Of a stretch of 11,426 bases of DNA, positions 1 to 6,027 are shown piece after piece (position 1 is the first letter of the stretch; the number at the start of each line of letters is the position of its first letter). The stretch is from positions 1-11,426 of the forward strand of contig DUWJ01000433.1 of assembly GCA_012842765.1 (NCBI GenBank), written 5' to 3'. Source of the stretch: Bacillota bacterium (GTDB lineage: Bacteria; Bacillota; DTU025). Below the pieces are notes generated by a model, which saw only the letters and a program-made list of their open reading frames with translations, was not told where the DNA came from and did no database searches. Position numbers and translations under genes: made by a program.

Positions 1-17
1 GAAGAATATGTGGAAAA

Positions 18-46
18 CCGGCCCATACGGGCCGGCAACGTTTTTT
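18..46. terminator. Bidirectional rho-independent terminator
   Basis: A perfect 7-bp stem, CCGGCCC (18-24) and GGGCCGG (29-35), encloses the loop ATAC. On the minus strand it starts about 20 nt after the stop codon of the G5/3D gene and runs directly into TTTT. On the plus strand it is followed after 5 nt by a run of six T (41-46), so it could also end a plus-strand transcript entering from the left. Seen in sequence; function inferred. Confidence 0.8.
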
Positions 47-54
47 ACTCTTAT

Positions 55-858
55 TTACCTGTCTTCCAGGATGTACACATTCACCCGTCTGCGTCCGTAT
101 CTTAGGGCTTCGTCCAATGTCTCGAAGAATAGGTCGATCCTGTTTCCTTTGATGGCGGACCCTACATCAGCCGCCACTGCAGGCCCATACCCCTCTACGT
201 ATAGTCTAGTTCTTAGAGGTATGACTTTCGGATCCACCGCTACCACGCCCGGCGCGGCCTTCATGCCGATAGCCGTGTAGCCGTCCGCGTACCTTCCGCA
301 GGATCTCGGAGATGGCTCATAGCCAGTAGCGGTCATGGTCAAGACCTTTCTGTAAGTGTAGTCTCCACGGGAAGTCAACAGAACCCTCAATGGTTCTCGA
401 GAACCGGTCGCTATCACTTTCGGTTGCGGTCTGGTCCAAAGCCGTTCGCTTATGACAGTCTCGCTTATGACCCCGTTCTCGCCCCTTTTGACCAATACTG
501 CCTGCATCATCTCGCCATCCGATCCCTCATGGACAACCCTGCTGACGCCGCGATCCATCTTCGGATCGATGATGCGCTCTATCGGCCTTTCTACGGGCAC
601 TTTCCTAGTCACAATGTGCTTCGTGACCCAACCTGTCGCAACATACGCGACTGCTGACGTTCGCGCTGGTCTTGAAACTCCGGCTCCTTCAAGGACATCT
701 TCCGTGTAGCCCGTTCGGGGGTGAAATGTGACAACCCGACTCGGTCCGTCTGCAGCATCCGATTCGCTCAGAGCCGCAAGCCCCGGAACTGCTACAATAA
801 GGGCTACGGCCATGAGAGCCATACTCCGCTGCACGCTTAAAAGCCTAGTCGGCAGCAC
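55..858 (-). CDS. Exported G5 and 3D domain protein, YabE-like
   Basis: This 267-residue protein is predicted to be exported and to act on peptidoglycan. It has a basic N-terminus and a hydrophobic stretch at about 13-30. A G5 domain covers roughly 77-153, with the G5-like pattern VTKHIVTRKVPVE and EGSDGEMMQ. A C-terminal 3D domain covers about 174-265. The three aspartates that name the 3D family are D209 (AVDPKVIPL), D231 (AADVG) and D242 (NRIDLFF). 3D domains share the fold of MltA-type lytic transglycosylases, so wall cleavage is likely but not proven here. It lacks the repeated DUF348 modules found before G5 in Bacillus YabE, so it is a short version. The start is GTG at 858, supported by AGGAGG 7 nt upstream. 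A sigma-A-like promoter lies about 100 nt upstream and a terminator follows the stop, so it appears monocistronic. Confidence 0.88.
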   Translation of the reverse strand: MLPTRLLSVQRSMALMAVALIVAVPGLAALSESDAADGPSRVVTFHPRTGYTEDVLEGAGVSRPARTSAVAYVATGWVTKHIVTRKVPVERPIERIIDPKMDRGVSRVVHEGSDGEMMQAVLVKRGENGVISETVISERLWTRPQPKVIATGSREPLRVLLTSRGDYTYRKVLTMTATGYEPSPRSCGRYADGYTAIGMKAAPGVVAVDPKVIPLRTRLYVEGYGPAVAADVGSAIKGNRIDLFFETLDEALRYGRRRVNVYILEDR

Positions 859-890
859 GTTAAATCCTCCTATCCAGTGTATGTGTAACG

Positions 891-922
891 CCCGTCAGAT
901 CACCTTGCTTAGGCTTGACGGG
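891..922 (-). repeat. Inverted repeat in leader of the G5/3D gene
   Basis: CCCGTCA (891-897) pairs perfectly with TGACGGG (916-922) across an 18-nt interior that can form a further short CCT/AGG stem. It lies inside the predicted 5' untranslated leader, between the promoter (958-986) and the ribosome binding site. It may be a simple leader hairpin. It does not match the c-di-AMP or c-di-GMP riboswitch consensus as I know them. Confidence 0.4.
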
Positions 923-957
923 ACGAAAAAAGCTGGTTTGGAGTTTTGTTATTTCAC

Positions 958-986
958 ATACTACACACTGTGCGGCAAATTGTCAA
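958..986 (-). promoter_or_regulatory. Sigma-A-type promoter for the G5/3D gene
   Basis: Read on the minus strand, a perfect -35 TTGACA (986-981) is followed by a 17-nt spacer and TAGTAT (963-958), which matches the -10 consensus at 4 of 6 positions. Transcription would start near 951 and give a leader of about 90 nt before the GTG start at 858. No other gene lies between, so this promoter should serve the G5/3D gene. Confidence 0.7.
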
Positions 987-1266
987 ACTGAGCCTCTGTA
1001 TCCAATGCTCTACCTTAAGTTATCGCACGTTTAGGAAGCAATTATTCACCCTTTGCTACACCCACTTCCCGAAGAAGCTCCAAAACGCCCTCTGTATTCC
1101 TGGTGGTTCGGCCCCATCGCCATGGTCCTTTTGTCGTACAGGGCCATGTATCACAAGACCGACGTCTCAACCGCGTGACAGGTGGGCAGGTCATTTTCCC
1201 TGAGACGTTACATTAAGGCATCTGTAATATCTTCCTGACGCATCTGGGATTCCGCACAAACAAGCA
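987..1266. other. Gene-free stretch with inverted repeats
   Basis: No convincing coding region spans 859-1331; the short open frames there have no matching ribosome binding sites and resemble nothing I know. The stretch contains several palindromic elements. ACGTCTCA (1162-1169) pairs exactly with TGAGACGT (1201-1208), and TGAC/GTCA is nested inside. CATGGTCC (1121-1128) pairs with GGGCCATG (1141-1148), with one G-T pair. CTTC/GAAG flank a TTCGG-like loop near 1065-1078 on the minus strand. These could belong to a structured RNA or simply be decayed sequence. I recognise no tRNA or known riboswitch. Confidence 0.4.
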
Positions 1267-1287
1267 GGGGCGGCATCACGCCGCCCC
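1267..1287 (-). terminator. Rho-independent terminator after the acidic orphan gene
   Basis: A perfect 8-bp stem, GGGGCGGC (1267-1274) and GCCGCCCC (1280-1287), closes a 5-nt loop. Read on the minus strand it is followed by the T-rich run TGCTTGTTTG. It begins 45 nt after the stop codon of the gene at 1332-2018. No T run follows on the plus strand, so minus is the functional direction. The T tract is interrupted, so termination may be incomplete. Confidence 0.65.
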
Positions 1288-1331
1288 GTGCGTCCACTAC
1301 ACCCTGATAATCGCCTATGCCTGCAACCCAA

Positions 1332-2018
1332 CTATCGCCGGGGCTTGGGAAAGTCCTTCCATACGATAACTCGGGGTGCCTTCGGAGTTTCCACGCCAAT
1401 CTCCTTTTTCTCGTCGATATGTTCGGACTTCATGGCCTCTATGACCTCTGCCCCGGGCTCAGGAAGAAGTTGGGGCACAGATTGAGCAGCCAGTTCTCCC
1501 TCCTCGGCAATTTCCAGCTCAGGTTCTGGTTGGTCGACTTCAAATGGCGCAGGCATAGGCTCCATCGGCACATGAGGCACTGTCCCATACTCATGTCCTG
1601 TTATAACATGCAGCTCTTCCTCTGGCGTCAGCGCGGGCGCAAATTCCTGTTCTCCTTCGAGCAATCCCGTGCCCTCCACAGGCGTCATCCCATCTTCAAT
1701 CGTCATCTGTTCCACGCGTTCTTCCCATTCTGGGGATTTGGAGCACTCTTCAGGCCATAGTCGGGCATCGTGCTCTATCTCCGACGGTCCTCCAGGTTCC
1801 CAAGGCTCTGCAGATTCCAGGTCCTCTACCAAACCAATCGTCCCTTGAAGCTCAGTAAGTCCGATGCCAAATGGGCTGTAACCTTGAACGTCAACGCCAG
1901 GCCCAAAGCCGAAGCGCTCCGGAGCATATCCCTTCTCGCGGATCAGATGGGCTGCGGCATCCATCTCCTGTGGCCTCTTGGGAGCATCGTAATGGCCCGA
2001 GTCGCCAGAGAACTCCAC
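1332..2018 (-). CDS. Acidic proline-rich orphan protein
   Basis: I do not recognise this 228-residue protein. About 41 residues are Glu (18%) and 27 are Pro (12%). There is no signal peptide or membrane segment, so it is probably cytoplasmic and largely disordered. The first 60 or so residues look most like a conserved head: a short predicted helix (MDAAAHLIREKGY) and then a Gly/aromatic-rich stretch (ERFGFGPGVDVQGYSPFGIG). The middle consists of acidic, proline-punctuated segments and the C-terminus turns basic (VIVWKDFPKPRR). The start is GTG at 2018: the codon just before it is an in-frame TAG, and GGAGGT lies 10 nt upstream. It sits 82 nt downstream of the last transporter gene, so it may be co-transcribed with it, and a terminator follows. 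Coding status rests on the ribosome binding site, the long open frame and the terminator. Confidence 0.65.
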   Translation of the reverse strand: MEFSGDSGHYDAPKRPQEMDAAAHLIREKGYAPERFGFGPGVDVQGYSPFGIGLTELQGTIGLVEDLESAEPWEPGGPSEIEHDARLWPEECSKSPEWEERVEQMTIEDGMTPVEGTGLLEGEQEFAPALTPEEELHVITGHEYGTVPHVPMEPMPAPFEVDQPEPELEIAEEGELAAQSVPQLLPEPGAEVIEAMKSEHIDEKKEIGVETPKAPRVIVWKDFPKPRR

Positions 2019-2100
2019 CTACCGCATCACCTCCCGACGTCCCTCAATCCCCATGGGGCGGACCCATAGTTACTATATTCACACCGGGGTTGTCTGTTTC

Positions 2101-3237
2101 CTAAGTTTCCGACCTAGATTGCCAAGCATGAAGCGCCAAGGCAACGGCGATAACGCCATACGCAAGGAAGCTCCTAAAATACTCTCCCACCTGCGGTATT
2201 CCCAGCAGCCGCTGTCCTGCAAGGGGAGAGACAACGAATAGGGTGTGAAAGAGAAGCACGCCGACGATGGCGTTCCAAATAGTCGCACGTCTGGTCGAGG
2301 CGCCTCCGACCAAGAGCGCCGCGATGGAGAACATGCCGACCTGCTCGTGGCTGTTGTAAGTATTGAGGGTGCCGATGTTCTGCAGGAATATCAACTGTCC
2401 CCATGCCGCCAGAACCGTCGAGATGATTATTGCAACCATGCGTGTGCGGTCCACATTGATCCCGGCCACCTGCGCAATGTTCATATCCTGGCCCACTGCC
2501 CGCATTTCCTGCCCAAGCTTCGTTCGGGTGATGAATGACAGCAACAAGCAGAATAAGACAATCACCAGTATTGTGCAGACGGGTATTCTCCATGGTCCAA
2601 TTGGCACGCTGCCAATCTCCCCCATAACCAATCCATTCCACAACCCATCCAAAGCTCGGTCAAGCGAATTCGCGACTCCAATAAGGTCGACCGTATTCCT
2701 CAGCCCCACGCCCGACGAAAGCATAAGGACTGGATTCTTCATCGGTATGACTGTGCCAAGAAGAACGAGGAATACCAGCTGGTAAAGGCCATTGGCAAAA
2801 AAGCCCATGATCATACTGGTTACCATCTCACGCCCCTTGGCTTTGTTGAGGATTCGTCCACTGAGCCATCCAAAGAGGATCGCAAGGGGGACTGAGATGA
2901 CAGCCGCAAGGAGGAGACCTGGAAGCCCCTCTACGCCGTAGTGGGTTATGATGATCAGAGCGGTCTGTCCGGCCATGGCGCCTATCACAATCCCGAAATT
3001 GAGGCCCAATCCTGCCATTACCGGGATGAGAAGGGATAGGACCAAAAGCATGTTCCTTCCAAACCTGGATACTATCTCATGTATCAGGAAGTTTATGTCG
3101 AGTCCGGCAGCAGCGATTCCGCCGATAGACAGCACAAGGAAAAAGATCGGCACCGACCATTGCTTCAGGAGCTTCATTCCGCCCCTCCCCCTTGCCTGGG
3201 CCGGCTTGGTTACAGTGGCAACTGTCTTCTCAGGCAC
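2101..3237 (-). CDS. ABC importer permease, BPD_transp_2 family (second subunit)
   Basis: A 378-residue integral membrane protein of the ribose/nucleoside (BPD_transp_2, RbsC/YufP-like) permease family, with about eight to ten hydrophobic segments. A polar N-terminal tail of about 25 residues precedes the first membrane segment (VPIFFLVLSIGGIAA). Family-like motifs include GLGLNFGIVIG near the N-terminal third, the cytoplasmic coupling stretch TRTKLGQEMRAVGQ, and ALLVGGASTRRAT near the end. It is clearly paralogous to the permease encoded just upstream and probably forms a heterodimeric channel with it. The start is GTG at 3237, chosen because a strong AAAGGAGGT lies 7 nt upstream, overlapping the 3' end of the previous gene; the gap between the two genes is 5 nt. 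It is the last transporter gene of the operon. Confidence 0.88.
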   Translation of the reverse strand: MPEKTVATVTKPAQARGRGGMKLLKQWSVPIFFLVLSIGGIAAAGLDINFLIHEIVSRFGRNMLLVLSLLIPVMAGLGLNFGIVIGAMAGQTALIIITHYGVEGLPGLLLAAVISVPLAILFGWLSGRILNKAKGREMVTSMIMGFFANGLYQLVFLVLLGTVIPMKNPVLMLSSGVGLRNTVDLIGVANSLDRALDGLWNGLVMGEIGSVPIGPWRIPVCTILVIVLFCLLLSFITRTKLGQEMRAVGQDMNIAQVAGINVDRTRMVAIIISTVLAAWGQLIFLQNIGTLNTYNSHEQVGMFSIAALLVGGASTRRATIWNAIVGVLLFHTLFVVSPLAGQRLLGIPQVGEYFRSFLAYGVIAVALALHAWQSRSET

Positions 3238-3242
3238 GCCGG

Positions 3243-4316
3243 CTACCTCCTTTCGGCCCGGGTCAGGGCATATAGGATCATGCCGTTGCTTATGATCATC
3301 CGGGCGATTTCGCTAATATCGGCCCCTCGCAGGGCAGTTTGGGTAACCGGAAGAGCTATTGTGAGCAGCGTGTGGAAAAGTATCGTTCCTATGATGGCAT
3401 TACCCACTGTAGCCCGCTCCAGCGTTGCCCCGCCTATCAAGACAGAAGCAACCGCCGGAAATGCAGCATATAGCGGTGCTGTATAAAGTTGCACAAAACC
3501 GTAACTCTGGGAATAGACAATGATGCCCACCGCCGCCAGCACCGTCGAGAGGATGACCCCCCACATCTTCATGTATCGAACGTTCATTCCCGAAGATTTC
3601 GCGAACATGGGATTTGACCCCACTGTCCGCATGGCAAGGCCTGCTTTGGACCGGTAAAACAGGCTCATCAAGACGCAAAGAAGTCCGAAGAAAAGCAAAA
3701 GCCCGGTGGGAATCGTCACTCCAAAAACACTGAAGGCCAAAAAGTCGTTGAGCACCTTTGCAAAGGTCTTGTCAAGAGTGAGTGTGTACCGGAGCCCCTG
3801 CCCTCCAATAGCGAATATCATGGCCGGGTTCTTGATAGGTGCCAAGAGCCAGAACATGCACATCGCCGATACTATAGAAAACCCCACGTACGTCCCGACC
3901 ATCATCTCCTGTCCCTGAACCCGTTCGAGAACAAGAGCATAAATGTAGCCGGCAACCATGGCAACCGGCAGAGCGATGGCAATAGCTGCGAAGAACCCGG
4001 CAAACCCTTGAAGGTTCCAGTTCATGCTCATTACCGCCCCAATTAGTCCCGCTATTACTCCCACAGGCAGTCCGAAGTTGAGCCCAACTCCACATGCTAG
4101 CGTGGGCAACATCGAGAGGACAAGCACTCCGTTCATGCCTATACGTACAAGGGAGTCGCTGATAAGGATAGTCAGGTCCATCTTCATGATAGTAGCCAGG
4201 ATGAACAGGAACAACACGAACCCCGTGATTATGAGGCGAGGAAGTCCAAAATCCTTATAGGCAGCGGAAAAAAACCCCGTTATGCGACTCGTGGATTTCT
4301 CCTCCGTATCAGCCAT
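3243..4316 (-). CDS. ABC importer permease, BPD_transp_2 family (first subunit)
   Basis: A 357-residue polytopic membrane protein of the BPD_transp_2 family. It shares its landmarks with the next permease: GVGLNFGLPVG, the coupling-loop pattern YRSKAGLAMRTVGSNP, ILSTVLAAVG, and SVLIGGATLERATVGNAIIG. Both permeases also carry a KNP motif before a GxGLR element (IKNPAMIF here, MKNPVLML in the partner). ATG at 4316 was chosen over the upstream GTG at 4343 because GGAGG lies 9 nt before it. The ATPase stop codon is separated from this ATG by a single base, so translation is probably coupled. It should pair with the second permease to form the translocation path. Confidence 0.88.
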   Translation of the reverse strand: MADTEEKSTSRITGFFSAAYKDFGLPRLIITGFVLFLFILATIMKMDLTILISDSLVRIGMNGVLVLSMLPTLACGVGLNFGLPVGVIAGLIGAVMSMNWNLQGFAGFFAAIAIALPVAMVAGYIYALVLERVQGQEMMVGTYVGFSIVSAMCMFWLLAPIKNPAMIFAIGGQGLRYTLTLDKTFAKVLNDFLAFSVFGVTIPTGLLLFFGLLCVLMSLFYRSKAGLAMRTVGSNPMFAKSSGMNVRYMKMWGVILSTVLAAVGIIVYSQSYGFVQLYTAPLYAAFPAVASVLIGGATLERATVGNAIIGTILFHTLLTIALPVTQTALRGADISEIARMIISNGMILYALTRAERR

Positions 4317-4317
4317 G

Positions 4318-5928
4318 TCAACCAACCTCCCTTCGCGCAGCACCCTTGCCAGCCATCATAAGGCCGAAGTCCACGTCCGAAGCATCCGGCGGGAGGACAC
4401 CTGCAATTTGCCCGCGATATACTATCACGATCCGGTCACATACCTTTCTTAACTCCCCAAGCTCAGACGATGTCATGATGATTGTCATCCCATGCTTGCG
4501 GTTGAAATCCACGAGCAGATCGAGAACGAGCTGTTTCGCGCCTACATCGATTCCCCTAGTCGGTTCGGAGACCCACATTACCTCAGGCTGCATGGTAAAT
4601 GCCCTTCCTAGACAGATCTTCTGCTGGTTCCCCCCCGACAGCCTTCTCACAAGCTGTTCGGGTCCATTGCACCTGATATCGAGATCTTTTATGACCTGAA
4701 GCGCGTGTTCGCGTATCGCAGCTTCATCTGCCAGCCTGAGCGAGGGGATTGCCCCCGGTCTCAAGAACTTCTCCTGCACCTGCATTGCCGTGAGAGCGAT
4801 ATTCATCTCTATAGACTCATCCAGGAGCAATCCGACGCCGCGCCTGTCCTCGGAAACGAAGGCCATCCCCGCCTCAAGCGCACTCTTTGGGTCGTTTAAC
4901 CGCAGCTCTTTCTCGTTGGCATATACTTTGCCTGTCGACGGATAGAGCCCCATCACTCCGTTCGCGATCCCCACCTTGCCATGGCCTGCAAGGCCACCTA
5001 TGCCCAATATCTCACCGCGCCTCACGTTCAGACTGAAGTTGCGCACGCGTTCTCCGGGCATGTTGACGCTCAAGTTTTCGATTCTGAGGACAATGTCGCG
5101 ATCAGATGGCTCCTTCGCCCTTTCGGGAAGCTCTATGCGTTCCACCTTTCTGCCGACCATGAGCTCGGCTATCTTCTCCACTTCCGCCTCAGCCTTAGAC
5201 ATCATCGCCACAACTTCGCCATCACGAAGGATAGTGATGTTGTCAGCCACCTCCATGACCTCGTCCAGCCGGTGAGTGATGAAAAGTATGGCAATTCCCT
5301 CAGATGCAAGCCTCTTCATGGCATCGAGAAGCATCTGCGCCTCGCTCTCGGTGAGGACTGCCGTGGGTTCGTCGAAGACGAGAAGCTTAACGCTGCGCTT
5401 ATCAATCTCCCGCGCTATCTCCACAAACTGCATGTGTCCCACAGGCAGGCCTGCCACAAGCGCCAACTCGTCGATGGAGATTGCAAGCTTGTCCAAGGCA
5501 GCCCTGGAATCAGCCCGCATGGCCTCCTCATCTACTGTTTCAAGCCTTCTCCCAAAGATCTTCGATGCGAGGTTCGGCAGCGTCGGCTCCCGGTTGAGCT
5601 TGATATTCTCGGCCACAGTAAACCCCGGGATCAGCATGAACTCCTGATGCACCATGCCTATGCCATAGGTCATCGCCTCCCGAGGAGAGCTTATATCCGT
5701 CGGAACGCCGTCCAGAATAATCCGGCCTTCAAAGCCCCCAGTGTCGAAGATGACCTGCATGCCGAAGAGGATATTCATCAGAGTAGTCTTTCCGGCCCCG
5801 TTCTCGCCGACGAGAGCATGTATCTCTCCCGGCCTGACCGATAAATTGACGTCTTTGAGCACTTGCGTCCCGAAGAAACTTTTGCTTATGCCCTCAAGTT
5901 CAAGAACATTCCCTTCAGTTATCGCCAT
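4318..5928 (-). CDS. Double-domain ABC ATPase of a ribose/nucleoside-type importer
   Basis: A 536-residue cytoplasmic ATPase with two fused nucleotide-binding domains, the usual size for RbsA/MglA/YufO proteins. Domain 1 has a normal Walker A (GENGAGKTT, 41-49), Q-loop Q95, Walker B (LLVFDE, 182-187) and H-loop H219, but its signature reads LPVGH (161-165) instead of an LSGGQ-like motif. Domain 2 has an altered P-loop (GGLAGHGKVG, 311-320), a normal LSGGNQQK signature (430-437) and a Walker B ending WVSEPTRGID, with Ser454 where Asp usually stands. Site 1 (domain-1 Walker motifs plus domain-2 signature) therefore looks active and site 2 looks degenerate. ATG at 5928 was chosen because GAGGGG lies 7 nt upstream; a longer open frame to 6000 runs through a hairpin and is rejected. 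Confidence 0.93.
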   Translation of the reverse strand: MAITEGNVLELEGISKSFFGTQVLKDVNLSVRPGEIHALVGENGAGKTTLMNILFGMQVIFDTGGFEGRIILDGVPTDISSPREAMTYGIGMVHQEFMLIPGFTVAENIKLNREPTLPNLASKIFGRRLETVDEEAMRADSRAALDKLAISIDELALVAGLPVGHMQFVEIAREIDKRSVKLLVFDEPTAVLTESEAQMLLDAMKRLASEGIAILFITHRLDEVMEVADNITILRDGEVVAMMSKAEAEVEKIAELMVGRKVERIELPERAKEPSDRDIVLRIENLSVNMPGERVRNFSLNVRRGEILGIGGLAGHGKVGIANGVMGLYPSTGKVYANEKELRLNDPKSALEAGMAFVSEDRRGVGLLLDESIEMNIALTAMQVQEKFLRPGAIPSLRLADEAAIREHALQVIKDLDIRCNGPEQLVRRLSGGNQQKICLGRAFTMQPEVMWVSEPTRGIDVGAKQLVLDLLVDFNRKHGMTIIMTSSELGELRKVCDRIVIVYRGQIAGVLPPDASDVDFGLMMAGKGAARREVG

Positions 5929-5969
5929 TGTCAAGCCCCTCTCGTTAGCATGAAAGGAAATTACGGGCA

Positions 5970-5998
5970 GGCGCCGGGCGGTAGCTGTGCCCGGCGCC
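5970..5998 (-). repeat. GC-rich intercistronic hairpin between binding protein and ATPase genes
   Basis: GGCGCCGGGC (5970-5979) and GCCCGGCGCC (5989-5998) form a perfect 10-bp stem with a 9-nt loop, in the 99-nt gap after the binding-protein gene. The transcript is not followed by a clean T run on the minus strand, so it is more likely an mRNA-stabilising or partial-attenuation element than a full terminator. Such hairpins commonly let a binding protein be made in excess over the other transporter subunits. The stem is directly visible; the role is inferred. Confidence 0.7.
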
Positions 5999-6027
5999 AA
6001 TTTCGCTGCTAAAGTAGGCCTCGCCGA

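Noticed and set aside
1110..1121. GGCGATGGGGCC on the minus strand, reminiscent of the fluoride riboswitch
   Set aside because: The following paired bases and the downstream conserved block of the crcB motif are absent, and no crcB or related gene is downstream.
1169..1176. AACCGCG resembling part of a T-box antiterminator
   Set aside because: The flanking AGGGTGG is missing, there is no specifier loop, and no amino-acid or tRNA-synthetase gene follows on the plus strand.
1208..1399. Short minus-strand open frame of 63 codons across the terminator
   Set aside because: It overlaps the 3' end of the orphan gene in another frame and reads through the terminator hairpin; no start signal.
1317..1760. 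Plus-strand open frame of 147 codons
   Set aside because: Antisense to the acidic orphan gene. It crosses no signal sequences and lacks a ribosome binding site. The minus frame has GGAGGT, an in-frame stop just before the start, and a terminator.
4981..5844. Long plus-strand open frame (287 codons)
   Set aside because: It lies wholly opposite the ATPase gene, whose motifs are intact. It has no ribosome binding site, and its His/Arg/Leu-rich translation is typical of an antisense shadow.
5929..6000. Longer N-terminus for the ATPase
   Set aside because: It would translate through the intercistronic hairpin. The ATG at 5928 has a well-placed GAGGGG and matches where the family begins.
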